NCBI GenBank assembly: GCA_963989385.1
Contig: OZ022505.1
Location: 57,291,737 to 57,355,736 of the forward strand
Direction of reading: 5' to 3'
Length of the DNA: 64,000 nt
Source of the DNA: Ctena decussata
Lineage: Eukaryota > Mollusca > Bivalvia > Lucinida > Lucinidae
The number at the start of each line of letters is the position of its first letter. Position 1 is the stretch's first letter. The position numbers and the translations under genes were made by a program. This document shows, piece by piece, positions 21,396 to 33,540 of this stretch. The notes under the pieces are model-generated. The model was not told where the DNA came from and did not search any database. It worked only from the letters and a program-made list of their open reading frames with translations.

Positions 21396-22674
21396 ACATT
21401 TCATGCGTTGCTATGCGGAACAGAACCAGATTCTCCCTTCTTTGTCTTCTAACTTGTGCGTAGGACCTTCTTTGCGAGAAAACATATCTGTTATTACTAT
21501 TCAACAAAAATTTGCTTAACATAGCACCTTCTTTTGCAGAAGGGTCATCTGACCATTGTTTTTTTACCTCTTTCAATATCTCTGACCCAAGCTGCACAAA
21601 ATGCTTTTAAACCGTTAAACTCATAAGTAGAACTATAATAAACATTTGTGTAACAATTCAAGCAGAACATTTTTTCAGTTTCTGGTAAATCTTCCTCACA
21701 AATAACCTCCAACTTGCCTGCAACAATTGTTTGAAAACTAAATCATCAAATTTAAGCTGTGTGTAAACAAACTCAAACCGCAGGTAAGCTTGATGCCATC
21801 GTTGAGGAAATTTTACCCTATCTGAAGCTTTAGCGTAGATTACAATTTTTTCTTACCGTCTTTTTTCTTTTTCTTGCCAGAATCAGACTCTTCTGACTCA
21901 AAATAATTGGCATTAGAGCTGTCACTACTATTGGAATCATAGGAACTTTGGGTTAAACCTATTTTTTCAATTTCCTTCTTTGCTTCAGATTTTAACAGGG
22001 GCCGTATTCATAAAGCAACTTAAGTCGTTGCTATGCTGTTGCTAAGGCTATACTTCTATGAAGGAGATTCCCTACAACTATGAAATTTGCTCTGGAGGAA
22101 CAGTCTTACAAAGACTGTTCCTCCAGACCAAATTTCATAGTTGTAGGGAATCTCCTTTATAGATATTTAGCCTTAGCAACCGCATAGCAACGACTTAAGT
22201 GGCTTTATGAATACGGCCCCAGTTCATTTTGTCGCAGCAAATCTAAGTTAATACTATCATCATATCCCTCACTGGGCTGAAAGCCTGTATTTTTCTAAGA
22301 CGTTTTTGATTTGCTTTTTGTACCTTTATCTTTGGGTTAAGCACCATTTCAACAAAACTTATATCTTTCCATGATTTAACCAGGCTCCTGTTGCTCTGTA
22401 ATTCTTTACGCATAGATTCAAGCTGCCTCGGCTTCCGTGAGCGTGCCTCTTCTGAGTTTAAACTGTTTAATTCTTCCTGACTTTGTTTCTTTTCCTCGTC
22501 GATGGCTGAAGCTGCTAAATCGTAATAGCTAGTCGCTTTGTAACCGGTCGACAGAGAAAACCCTCTTAAGTCAGAGGAACAGTCTGATTCGGATCCAAAT
22601 GATGTCTTCAAGCTTGTATTATTTAAATAAATATTTTTCTTGTCATTTTGCTCGTTACTCCCACTCAGCCATTT
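21396..22674 (-). pseudogene. degraded gag-like ORF of a retroelement, split by a MITE
   Basis: Reading down the minus strand from an acceptor-like TTTCTTAG at 22682-22675, a long frame is Ser/Glu/Lys-rich (EEKKQSQEELNSLNSEEARS, then SWKDISFVEMVLNP). It passes through NLDLLRQNEL, the P2 element, an acidic stretch (SNSSDSSNANYFESEESDSG) and a Lys run. Then, across several frameshifts, it gives YAKASDRVKFPQR, YEFNGLKAF, AAWVRDIERGKK, WSDDPSAKEGAMLSKFLL and finally IWFC and QRMKC, a likely zinc-knuckle start. From memory this is the gag-like ORF of a repetitive retroelement in bivalves, possibly DIRS/Ngaro-type. At least three frameshifts, one stop and the insertion show it is dead. No RT or integrase follows. 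Confidence 0.6.
21998..22220. mobile_element. foldback MITE, P2 family copy 2, inside the gag-like pseudogene
   Basis: It is a full-length copy, GGGGCCGTATTCATAAAGC to its complement, with ~100-bp arms. Gag-like coding sequence resumes on both sides (NLDLLRQNEL upstream, KSEAKKEIEKIGL downstream on the minus strand). It therefore inserted after the retroelement had. I see no obvious duplication of target bases. Confidence 0.85.
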
Positions 22675-25600
22675 CTAAGAAATATCATTATACTCTAATG
22701 TTAGATATTTAGCTGAATTTTACAGACTTATGCAAGCAGAAAATAACATTCAAAGTTGTTCGGTACGCTTAAATTAGTAACTCATAAGCGGTGCGTGATG
22801 ACATCATTTGAAATGGTATTTAGACTAAATATCTGTATCTCGGAATGGTGTGATTTTTATCATTGTTGTTATACGCATACAGACAGTCATACCACGTTTA
22901 CTCCCAGCATAGTCTGCTTTTTCGCCGTTGCCATCGAAAATGATAGAGCTAGAAGCAATCTGTTATTTCAATAACGTAGATCTAGGCCATGAGCCAGATA
23001 TGGTTTACCTCCCCCCCCCCCCCCAGGGGGAATTTTGTAGACCATACTTTTCTTAAAGCCCAGCGTCTTAGAAGTATTTTGCAGCATGTTAGCCCTCTGG
23101 CGAGTGGGGCGTTAAGCTGTAACAGCCTGTTACAAACGTTACCCATTAAAAAAAATAAACATAAAATAAAAATAATAAAAAATTATAAAAAAATAGAAAT
23201 CACTTTCTTATGTTTAAAGTTATAGTAGAGTCTAATAGAACAATCCAGTAGCTAAAAGTTATGATGTTTGACAGGTCCCTTTAGCCCACATGGTGTCATA
23301 TACGTGACATTTGTCTTTACACTCCATTAAAATTGCTATTTCTATCCAAAATACTTTCTTTTTGTAAGTTGCTCCTTCATTATTAGACCATATGTTTGTT
23401 ACTGTAGTCAAGACAATTTATTGGTCTTTTCAGATCTGCAAAAATTATTATCCTATCTTGTATACTTTGGGAGAAATAGGATGTTTAACACAGTACCGCC
23501 TTATAAATGTTCCATATTACAATTATCACTTTCTGTATAATTCAAGTGCTTGAACTACACTGTATGAATTAACAAACAACAGAAAACGGTAATATTAAAT
23601 ATGCCAGCCTATCTAAACAGCAAGGAACAGCTCCACAATATTTTGAACGCATTTTAGTCGGCCATAATGATCGATTATATACGTTACCGAGGGCTATTTT
23701 TGTTAAACTCACATAATTTGATGATAGAATCATTTTATTTTCGTTGGTAGCAGTTTCTTCATGAAAGAATCTTTAAATATAAAAGAAAACACGTATTCTG
23801 GTTTATTTTCTAGGATAAGTCAGTAGTAACGTAAATAACATTAACATTTAAAATATTTCATTGAAATACCTTTAATCAGGTCTTTTTTCCACTGTCACAT
23901 AAAAAACAATAACATATATAAGTCTGGGTGTTGTTATGATATACTGTGTACTTGGACCTAGCAACACTCCTCTCAGTTATTACTCTTAGGGATTCATGAG
24001 GTGTGTTTTATACGTGATTAAACACAGTATACTACAAACTGTAATGTTAAGGGCATCAACATATTCTGCACATGTAAAACGGTTTTTTTTTGCTGGCAAC
24101 TTTGTTATTATATCAAAAATAAAAGTATTTCATAATGGCGTTGCCCAGTTTGTTTCTTTTACAATTTGTACATTTGAGTTCTAAAGACAGTAACATACGT
24201 GAAATTTTGTTATATACAACTTAAAAAAAAATAAACAAAATACCACATCAGAAAAGATAAAAAAGATAAAGCCGCAGTTAAGCCAGCATAGATTTTGCAT
24301 ATAGGGCTCGAATAAAATGATATACAGTCAGTATGATAACATTAAAAGCTAAGCGCTTTTGACGTGTTTAGTGAAAATTATAAAATAATCAGTAATTAAC
24401 AATGCAAATGTAGTACCACCTTGTTTATCGACAGGATTTGGTATAGTTTTTACATGCACACTGAAAAAAACTATAAAGCAGAACAGTAAACCTGAAGTTT
24501 GAAGACTTGAGCCAAATACAGTTTTGCATCAAAGCTTATGTAGATATATGCTGGCAGCTAAATCTTACTTTTGTAAGACTATCGTATATTTTACGTTACC
24601 TAGGGAAACAACATTGCTGAGTTACAGTTAAGAAACAAACTTTTGAAAATAATTAATGGTAGTGTCAATACATTGCTTTATTTAGTTCATTTATGTATTT
24701 AACAATAATGTGTCAACCAGGAGTTTGGGAGAATAGTATCAGAAACATTTAATACAGAAAAGAGACACTGGCAGTTTACTAGCATACTGTAGCAATCTAT
24801 AAATGCTATGTTTAAGATGATCTATGTTTCTATGCTTTTGTTTCTTTCTTTTTAAAGTCAAAATACTTTCTATAATCTCTTAAAGAATCTAACTACATTC
24901 AGCCATCTATAAAAGCATCTATTCACCAAAGAACATAAAGCTATGTTTAGTTGGACAAAAATGTTTCAGGGACAGTGTTCCAGTAGCTCTGCACACATAA
25001 TGAAATGGAAATGAAAATGACAGAATATATTAATGTTGGTCCTCGCTGTTCAGATATCTATGAGCAAATCTTAGTTGTTCTCCTTCAGAATGTATTCGCC
25101 TACACTGTAGTTATGCTTTGCAGCATAATATCGAGAAGAAAAAAAAGAAAAGAAAGACCGAACAAGTAACGTATACAACATATTCATTGCGAGTTTATAG
25201 ATTCTTCATTTCCGATATCCTAAACTAGCAATACAGTATTTCCAAAGAGCAAATAATCAAACAATAGAAATAGTGCATACCTATACATGCCAAGGAAGGG
25301 TTAACCTAAATAACATACTGCATTTGATCTCTGTGACCTTGTATTACCATATTGTTTACTTTTTAGCAATAAATATGGTTGAAAACTGCTTATTTATGAC
25401 ATCTTACTGCTTATCTTATCATCTTTGTCCAAATTTGTTAAATACTGTTAGGGAATACAGCATTTTGGCAATATCCAAACAACAATTTTAGTTGCTTACA
25501 TATTGAAAAATTGTCTGACTGAAATTTGTATTTCGTAACACCTTTAGTCCGTGATAGTAACAACAAGTGGGAATAAAACCATGGGGTTTGCAAAATTATC

Positions 25601-27501
25601 TGACCAGTTAAATATTTGTAAAAACATAATGAAAAATAGAACTTCTGAACAAGCTGATGACAGAATGATGTATGCGTTATACAGTAAGTCACTTTCTATC
25701 AGCCTTAAATTTTCACATTGTTTATAGTTTGTAATGTATTTGACGGCCGGGAGCTGCATAAACAGATCACGTAGATCACAAATTAATGTGTAAGTTATGA
25801 TCATGGGAGCCATACATATTTGCTAATCTATGTAAAGCAGTTACTGTGCAAAGAGGCTCGTGGCTTACGATTCGACTGACAACATAGCAAAAATGATGTT
25901 TATCCCTTTTGGGAGAGTTGGTACTGCTTTTGATTGCCTCGGCTGGCAGTCACAGTTGCATATTTGTATGTAGGGTAATTGAATGGCTCAGCCAGCAGCA
26001 CAGGCAGCGAAATTGGTTTTATCCCCATCATGACGAGAACCTAAATATTAATCAGTTGCGGCATATATCAGCTCTTACTTATTTCATTCTATGCATAAAA
26101 TTAAAAACAACAACATCTTTATAAAGTCACTTTTAAAGACAGGACTTCTCTGCCGGGGGGTCTGGTTCCCATCTCACAGCAGATTTACCTGTACAGATAA
26201 AGGTGTGAAAATTTATTCAACCAATCAGTGGACCAGAATTACCAGTTATGACCATTTATTGAAGGCAAGGTCGAAATGCTTCAGCTATAACAATCTATGT
26301 GCGTCTTGCTGAGTTTTTGTGTATTTTAAAGAGCTAAATTGCCATCTGACTACCAGTGGTAAGCTAATACTACAGCAATGAATAATTCATATTGCCCGGG
26401 AACTAAATTTTTGATAACAGATGACTCACAAATCTTATCCCCCGACATATTACAGTAATGTAACGTAACATTACTGTTAGATTGCTTTTTAAATATACAC
26501 TATCCGATGATTTTTTTATAGTGTGAGGACATATAAAACTGGCGTTTCTTCATATTTACGTATATTTACATATACAACAGTGTCTACTTAAGACATAATA
26601 TAGATAATATTAAAAATGAAATGCAGCTGATGTTGGCTTTCTTAGCTTTTCTCGTCATTTTGTTTAGGTTAAATTCTTCAAAAATAAGATAGTTTCTGTC
26701 CACATTTAATATATCCACTGCTAACTGCTGCCTAACTTATCTAAGCTGGGCATGAATCAAAGAAGATTGATGGAGCACGTATAAACTTCAGTCCACCAAT
26801 TCAGAGATTTAGTCTGGTTGTTGTTTTTTTTTGTCCCGAATTTTTGTTGTGGTTATATACGTTACATATTTATCGTGACTGCTGACGAGTTTTGTAAGAC
26901 TTTAGTTTGTTTGTTTTTTATACTAGACTATTGAAACAGTCATATATATGACAATTACTTTTCTCTTCACTTCATTCTTACAATTTACTCCTTATATTAC
27001 ATGTATTTAGACAGTGAAGGGGAAAAACGTCATATACAATGTAAACTACGTTATACGGGTTAGTCAACTTATCGTTGACAATGTGAATTACCTTGAAACA
27101 GCGATCTACGTACTAGCAGACAAAACCCAACATTATGTAGGGCGAATACTAACATGTGTATACCAGTGTGTATTTCTATTATAACGTGAATACGTAAATT
27201 TGGGTAGTGTAAGTAACGATGATGTTACACGTTAATGCCCCAACGTGCAGAGGGCTAATATGTGTCATTTTGTTTCGTATATAATGTAGTTTTAGAAAAT
27301 TACAGTGTCCAAAATTCCCCCTGGGGGGTCTATGGTCAGCTCAAGGTCTAATCAGTTTGATATTTGAGCACTGTCTCTCCAAATATTGTTATGTCATAAT
27401 CTTGGAAAAGTCTGGAACACACAAACATTAGAAATAAACGACAGTATTTAACAGTTCTTACATCAACATTATTCGTACGAGTTTCTTTTATTAAAATCAA
27501 T
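22675..27501. other. non-genic AT-rich stretch with motif cluster
   Basis: No gene is seen. A C14 run lies at 23010-23023. It is the part of the window densest in the 14-bp motif (23674, 23826, 24584, 25166, 26852) and in shorter TACGTGAC/TACGTTAC relatives. The open frames are short and AT-driven. Confidence 0.6.
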
Positions 27502-27733
27502 TGAGCTGCGACACGACCAGAAAGTGGCATGTGCGCACAGCAAATACTCAGACCAGCCAGAGCATCCGCCAAGTTTAATTAGAGTCTTCGTTGTCCGCAT
27601 GGAGCTAGCTTAGACCCTTTAACCTTTTAAGCGCAAAGCGACAACTCTCATCAGACTGTTCGGATGCCCAGGTTGATCTGAGTCTTCGCTGGGCGCACAT
27701 GCCACTTTGTTGGTTTTCTCGTGTCGCAACTCA
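27502..27733 (+). mobile_element. palindromic MITE, P1 family copy E
   Basis: The ends are TGAGCTGCGACACGACCAGA (with a small deletion of the AACCAAC block) and TTTTCTCGTGTCGCAACTCA. The centre TTGTCCGCATGGAGCTAG sets plus orientation. Confidence 0.8.
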
Positions 27734-28055
27734 TTTCTTCACATAATATGTGTCCTGATACCTCTCAGCTTTATGACCGCATATGGCACCCGAAACCTTT
27801 ATATCAATGTATGTGTATCTGAACTTTTACGTAAATGGATCTTTCATATCAAAACTTAGACAATTCGTTTGTCCTCTCGGTGGATGTTTAATCATGAATA
27901 AATTTTATTTGTGATATAAAACAAAAATAGTTAAGAATAGACAATGTGTTAAAAATATATAGTTTTTGTGCTGTGTTTTGTGCTATGCATAGCGTTTTAA
28001 AATTTATCTAGCGCGTTAGAATTTAAAACAAAATCATCTAGCGCGTTTAGATATA
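27734..28055. other. non-genic stretch
   Basis: No gene is seen. ATCTAGCGCGTT occurs twice at about 28006 and 28036, just left of the next element. Confidence 0.5.
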
Positions 28056-28897
28056 CTGAGAGACTTTAGAACGCACCAATTTGTAGCTTTGGATATGCTA
28101 GAAAAATGATTTTTTGTTTCATACAGCCATCAACTATTGTAATATTGGTTTATTCCAATTTTAACCGGAAACACAAGCTTTCAAAACGAATGCAAAATTT
28201 GGCTTTAGAATATTCCTAAAGGGAGATAAATTCGCATAAATCCAATGACGATTGAAGCGTGATTTTCAGTTTGCTGCAATTTCGTAACTGCTGATCAGAT
28301 TTCAATGACATAAAAACCCGAGGTTATTCATTATTCATGCTTTATGTTCTCTTTTTATCGGTTACATTCAGTCTTTTCAACGTCATTTTGCAAAGATTCA
28401 AACTTTTTGCACAAAAACCGGAAGTGAAGGTAACGGACATTTGAATAATTATTCCAATTTGCTTGGAACTGGTACATTAAGACATACTCTCGTGACCTGG
28501 GTGGGTATACGATAAATTGGTCGGCTTTTAAGTCGGGCATCTCGAAATGTTGAACTGTACCCTATTTAAAAATAAGCCAATTTTCGAACATCGATAAAAC
28601 ACCTTTTCAAGGATCTTTGCCTTTTTTCATTGTTTTTACAGTGTGTGGTATTCATTCAGATGCATAAACATTAAAATTCAACAAAATGTGAATTCGTTAA
28701 AATTTTATGCGAAAAAGTAACCAAATTTCCATTTTCTCGAAATTTCTATGCATGATTGCACACTCTCTGTAAGCGTTTGCAGACTTAAAGAACATAGCCA
28801 TGCTAACTCGCACATTCAAGTGCTCAAACGTTACCAATATTGCAAACTCTGCGTAAAATAACATGATATACAATGGTGCGTTTTTAAAGTCCCTCAG
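28056..28897. mobile_element. 842-bp TIR element flanked by TA (mariner-like, non-autonomous)
   Basis: The left end CTGAGAGACTTTAGAACGCA and the reverse complement of the right end CTGAGGGACTTTAAAAACGC match for about 24 bp, ending in CACCA. TA lies immediately outside both ends, as expected for Tc1/mariner insertion. The interior is AT-rich with no transposase motif (no SPDL..E block), so it looks non-autonomous. Inner sequence beyond ~30 bp does not pair. Confidence 0.7.
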
Positions 28898-29201
28898 TAA
28901 AGTAATAAAAGCGCTTTGTGAGCCACTTTATGAACTGTCGTTTTAACGCTTGCATAACATTTCTGAAAGTGATATACCGTCAAAATTAGCACCCTGCTTT
29001 TCAAACTATATAGCTTCCAAAGGTAATGTGTACAAACAATTGCAAGACTATCTCATAGCCTTAGCTAAATATCCATATGTTGGCTTACCGTTATCACGCG
29101 GTGCCGTAATTAATAAATTTCAATGCACGATGAAAATGTTTTCGACTACCTTGCTTAAATTGTATATTAGACCATTATACGAAGGCATTGCTTAATATAA
29201 A

Positions 29202-29439
29202 AGAGCCGCAACACGACAAAACCAACAATGTGACTGTTCGCTCAGCGCAGACTCAGATCAGCCTGGGCATCCGCCCAGTCTCATTAGAGTCTTCGCTGTC
29301 TGCATGGTGGTATCTTAGACCCTTGGCTACCCTTTGAGCTCCTAACGAAGAGTCTGATCAAACTGGGCAGATACCTAAGATGATCTGAGTCTGCGCTGGG
29401 CGCACAACCACATTGTTGGGTTTGTCGTGTCGCGGCTCA
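29202..29439 (+). mobile_element. palindromic MITE, P1 family copy F
   Basis: This well-kept copy runs from AGAGCCGCAACACGACAAAA to GTTTGTCGTGTCGCGGCTCA. It has the full CTGGGCATCCGCCCAG inner pair and the centre CTGTCTGCATGGTGGTAT in plus orientation. Confidence 0.85.
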
Positions 29440-31130
29440 AAACTTAATCAACAATACATGCACTGAATGGTACCGTTGATTTAACATTTCTAAATTAATT
29501 CCCTTTCAGTCTTTACTGAAAAAAACTGCACAACTGTCTTTATATTGTTACACTGTCAGTTGAAATCCGTAATAATGCCATGAAAAAAGTGTAAGATTAA
29601 ATTTGATTGACCACATACAGAGGATGTCTGAAATTCTTTGATCAGATTATTTTCTGACGTAGCGGCTATACATGTTTTATATCACAAATGCATTTTTGAG
29701 GTCAAAGCAACTTTTATGACAGGAACCTTTTATTGAATGCAGTTTGCAGGTATACTGTAGATTGAATGCGGATACTGGCAGGTTTACATGTAACCTAAAT
29801 AACTTCGTAAGAAAGCTTATGAGAATTTAAAGAGTAAATACACTTCAGGAACTGACCGAATCAGATCTCAAACCCTATCCCCAACATCAAAGGGAAAGAT
29901 TGACAAAGACATCCCAACAAACAATGAATTACAAGAGATTAGCCGAGTCAGCAACTCTTTCCCAAATAGGTGACAACTCAGCTATCTTTACTGAACTAAA
30001 TACTTTAGACCAACAGAAGGTTAAAATGAAAACACAATAAGTCAAACAGCACCGAGCATAAACAAATGCACCCGCAACGAAATTACCACCTTGGGACGGT
30101 CAGTAATAACTACTGGAGGTGGGGGTGGGGGGTTAAACCGATTTTATTGGGCCCAAACCTTCACCCTCACCCTCCACCGCGGTGCACACAATTAGTTGGT
30201 AGTTCGGCTCCCCTTATAAAAGTAAAATGACCAGTTGTTGTCCTCGGGGACTGAGCTTGCTCTGATCAGAGGCATGTGAAAGAGAGCTAATGATCCAGTG
30301 GGTATATGATATTTAACAGTGTTCTAATTATCGGTGCATATATACATCCTTTCCAATCAAGATCAGCTTGTACTATGAAGAGTTTTAAATGTTTGGTTAG
30401 AAGGCGGTATGAATTACCTGAAGTTTGAAATTACAAGTACACCCGTTTATATTACTTCATATTTTTCCGGCAGCTTGGCCAACACTCTTCCTGTCATTCT
30501 CATTGTCAGAAAGGCTTCACCATTACGTCAATAGGAAACTCTCGGTTGGCTTTTTAAATCTGTTCGTTTCAAGGGCTTATGTAACACTTTAAACTGAACC
30601 GTTCCAGCTGCGTTTAGAGAGAGTTGAAAGATGACGTCTTTGCCCTAAACCTTTTAATTTCCTGACAGACAGCTTACGCCGCATGTGAGCCAAGAATATG
30701 ACATTTCTGTCTTTGATGAAATGCCAATGTTATTCAGAAACGTCAGTCTAAGTGCTTACATTTTGCATGTTAACTTGGTTTTAAACCATTAATTGCTTTT
30801 ACGGCCTTGTATAACTATATACGTGCACACAAAAATTGAGGTAAACGAATTAATAGAAAAAGGATTAACAGTGTTAAATCCTAATGCAGAACAAGTACTT
30901 ACCTGTTATTTGGAGCTGCGTTAATCATACAAATTGGGGTTTCATGTAGAAAAAATCGATTTAAAATATATTGATAAACTTTCAAGAGAAAAAAAGCTTT
31001 GCCAGTTTCAGTTAGCCTCCCTTCTCAATGGCGGCATACTCATCATGGAAAGATTTTGTTGCTCTGGTAGCAAGTCACCTTTAAGGATAGGTTCAAATTT
31101 GGGAAAAGCTACGTCATCCAGGAAAGCAAA
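29440..31130. other. non-genic stretch
   Basis: No gene is seen. A G-rich segment at 30115-30150 (GGAGGTGGGGGTGGGGGG, TTAAACCGATTTTA) resembles the complement of 62845-62895 and may be an old shared repeat. The frame at 30934-31179 runs into the next MITE and shows no domain. Confidence 0.55.
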
Positions 31131-31285
31131 CAGGGTTCGAAGTTATAAAAAATTGAGAATTATCTCAAACTCAAAATAAAGCACTCTGATTACATATGTA
31201 GCTGCTTCCGAGCATGGAAGCAGCCAATCAGTGTGTTTTATTTTGAGTTTGAGAATGTACTAAAGTTTTATAACCTCTGGGCCAG
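31131..31285. mobile_element. palindromic MITE, P3 family, short subtype
   Basis: The interior matches the element at 10514: ATCTCAAACTCAAAATAAAG, then CTGCTTCCGAGCATGGAAGC, then TTTATTTTGAGTTTGAGAAT. The right end TTTTATAACCTCTGGGCCAG is well kept and the left end is degraded (GTTCGAAGTTATAAAA). Confidence 0.75.
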
Positions 31286-31864
31286 GATACCACGAAAATG
31301 TCCTTATTAAAAATGGTGGGAAAAGATGCATGATGGTGTAGTGTACCCTTACACGGAATGTAATTCCCTTACTGCTCGGAATGTATTGCGTTTTGAAATT
31401 GCATTGATTTTTGACGGCACTGTATGGGACTGAAATATCATATACTTTCTTGTCATTTGTGTGTCCCAGTTTTCCATTTATGAGAGCGCCGATTCTGAAA
31501 TATTAGGTCTCTCACTGCGGTGAGTTCGAACCTCAGCTGCGTACATACAAAGAAGCCAAGTTCTGCTTACGGATGGTCAGTTGCATTTTTCCCCTAGGAG
31601 CTCCGGTTTTCAGCTACCTCTGCTGAATGATCGGCTCGACATAATTGAATTATCATATGACGTCGCATCTGAGAGTGTAATAAAGCTGTGCATTAAAAAC
31701 GATAATCCACTAGTGGATTAAATATGCAAATTACGTCGTAACGTTATACGTTGACGTCCATTAGAACGTCGCGTTTTCTAATGGCGAAATCGTGACTTTT
31801 TAGTGCAAATTTTGCTAATAAAATGCGATTTTAGTGTCATATGATAAATAGAATTTTGCATTCG
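31286..31864. other. non-genic stretch with ACGTC-rich segment
   Basis: No gene is seen. At 31515-31545 a GAGTTCGAACCTC block resembles a pol III B box, but no A box was convincing. ACGTC-containing words cluster at 31655-31775 (ATGACGTCGC, ATTACGTCGTAACG, GTTGACGTCC), next to the following foldback. Confidence 0.5.
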
Positions 31865-31982
31865 TGCTCCTGTATCATTGAATTTATTAAACTCGTTGGG
31901 GAAAACCGATAAGATGCTCGGCAAAGCCTCGCATCTTATCTTTTTCCCCAACTCGTTTAATAAATTCAATAATACATGAGCA
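31865..31982. repeat. foldback palindrome
   Basis: TGCTCCTGTATCATTGAATT through AACTCGTTGGGGAAAA to GATAAGATGC pairs with GCATCTTATC back to ACATGAGCA. The stem is about 50 bp. The apex is CGGCAAAGCCTCG, like the GC-rich apices of the foldbacks at 46907 and 61211. Confidence 0.8.
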
Positions 31983-32773
31983 CTCATGTAAGATCCTCTA
32001 TATTCTTGATAGGGCTATATTTCGATGTTTTGGATGGAATGTGCCTTATGATGCCATTCCGGGACCCTTTATCCATGTTTTAAAATACGGGATAAAACTG
32101 TATGTTTCTTTTAGCATTTAATTTATCAACGATCTATGTGCCTGTATTATTTGACTTAATCTTTAAACTGTTTTTAGTAATGGGTAAGCTACGTATTGTT
32201 CGCCATTCTGCCTTACTACGACTTGCCTGCCAGAAGTCAATGCCCACAATGGAAATAAATAAACAAAAAAAAACTTTCCTTTTGTGTGTCATCGTTGGAA
32301 TAGATTACCAAGCCGTGATACAGCGTTTTAAGATTTGTTTAAATGATGTTTTTTTTTTTTTTTTGTTTTGTTTTTTATTTTCATCTCGTACTATTTTCAT
32401 CTCGTGCTGTTTACTCGTACGTGGGGTGGTTACTAAATTCGAGAACTTTTACTCTAGCGCTAAAAATATTTGTTCAGCCATACCAAAAATTTACACGGAG
32501 CGAATTACGTCCAATTGCAAGCCACCTCATCTAGTTATTGTGTTCATGACGTTTATCAGAAGATAATGTCGTCATATTTCTGACGTCACAAATCACACAC
32601 ACAGTCCAGAAATGGTTTACGACGTCGCTGAAGAACAGAGAACGAAAATTAAATTCTATATAAAATTAGGGAAGAGTATTACCAAAATCAAAGGAGAACA
32701 GCTAGTATATAGTATACGAAGAAGTTGCTCTTGTGAAATATTGTATAAATAAACGTTGGCATCGATAATAGTA
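31983..32773. other. non-genic stretch
   Basis: No gene is called. The 154-codon frame at 32102-32566 (plus) has hydrophobic and Phe-rich runs, partly from a T-tract at 32349-32363, and no recognisable domain. TTCTGACGTCACAAATC at about 32577 holds a perfect TGACGTCA. Confidence 0.5.
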
Positions 32774-32913
32774 GGGAAATGACTGTTCACCTAGCTGTTA
32801 CTCTTGATATCTTTATTGGTGTCTAATTTTGTGTAGTCTTTCCCTACATGGTGCCTTGAGTTGATTCTGGGATTAAATTGTTTCAGTTTCTGAGACTTTT
32901 CCTACTTACTGTT
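32774..32913 (+). repeat. dispersed repeat, copy 1 (partner at 63028)
   Basis: GGAAATGACTGTTCACCTAG, then TTGTGTAGTCTTTCCCTACA, then CAGTTTCTGAGACTTTTCCT match 63028-63170 in order and orientation. It is an old repeat with no coding frame. Confidence 0.6.
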
Positions 32914-33488
32914 CTATGATACGTAAATAAATAATACTAAACTATTGTATGAGGCATCGAAGAATCTATAGCGGGGGTTGATGTCAAATTTCGGATCAAG
33001 TCTCCCGATGTGCTTTTATTGACCTCCAGGCGTTGGTTCCGGTTTTGGTCATGTCATATTCAGTTCCGGCTTTTATTTGGTTTGTCTGCCTGTTGGTTAA
33101 TCATTGAAAACATGTTGATTATGGTGAGGCTAGCTTGGTTGCCACCTATCTGGGATAAAAATGTGTTCAACCTATGGTATTGTAACGTGTTGAATCTTCA
33201 ATAATTTTGTTATCGTGAATGGGATTCGCTGTTCAATGTATCAGTTCTTGAGTACATGTACCTTAAATAAAAATCTTACAGAGATTATTCAAAAGCAGAG
33301 CACACATTCAAAAGAAGGAACATGGACTTTTGTTTTGATGCATGTACCTACTGCAACCCAGTAGCAGTGTGACTACAGTGATGTCACATCTGTTCAGCAG
33401 ATGTTCGTTTATTGATGCCTAAACCCCAATATTGCAAATGACAGCGCCGTTATACGAACAGTCACAACGACAGCGAGACACATATTTT

Positions 33489-33491
<3 letters not shown>

Positions 33492-33540
<49 letters not shown>
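33492..33540 (+). repeat. (GT)n microsatellite
   Basis: An uninterrupted GT run of about 21 repeats ends in GTATGTG. It explains the Thr-His frame on the minus strand. Confidence 0.95.

Larger units (their letters stand above)
11145..26865. other. cluster of a recurrent 14-bp motif, GTTRTWTACGTTAC
   Basis: Exact GTTATATACGTTAC occurs at 20167 (+), 26852 (+) and 11892 (-). GTTGTATACGTTAC is at 19382 (+) and 25166 (-). GTTATTTACGTTAC is at 11145 (+) and 23826 (-). Near matches are ATTATATACGTTAC at 23674 (+), GTATATTTTACGTTAC at 24584 (+), GTCATATACGTGAC at about 23296 and GTCATATATATGAC at about 26939. Flanks are mostly unrelated, so this is not simply one dispersed repeat. The motif is roughly dyad-symmetric around an ACGT-containing core. 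Its function is unknown. The block is interrupted by the 12292-18260 element, which I found to lack the motif. Confidence 0.6.

Noticed and set aside
32102..32566. 154-codon plus-strand frame, longest in the window
   Set aside because: It is hydrophobic and Phe-rich, partly from a T-tract, with no domain, no splice context and no composition shift from its surroundings.
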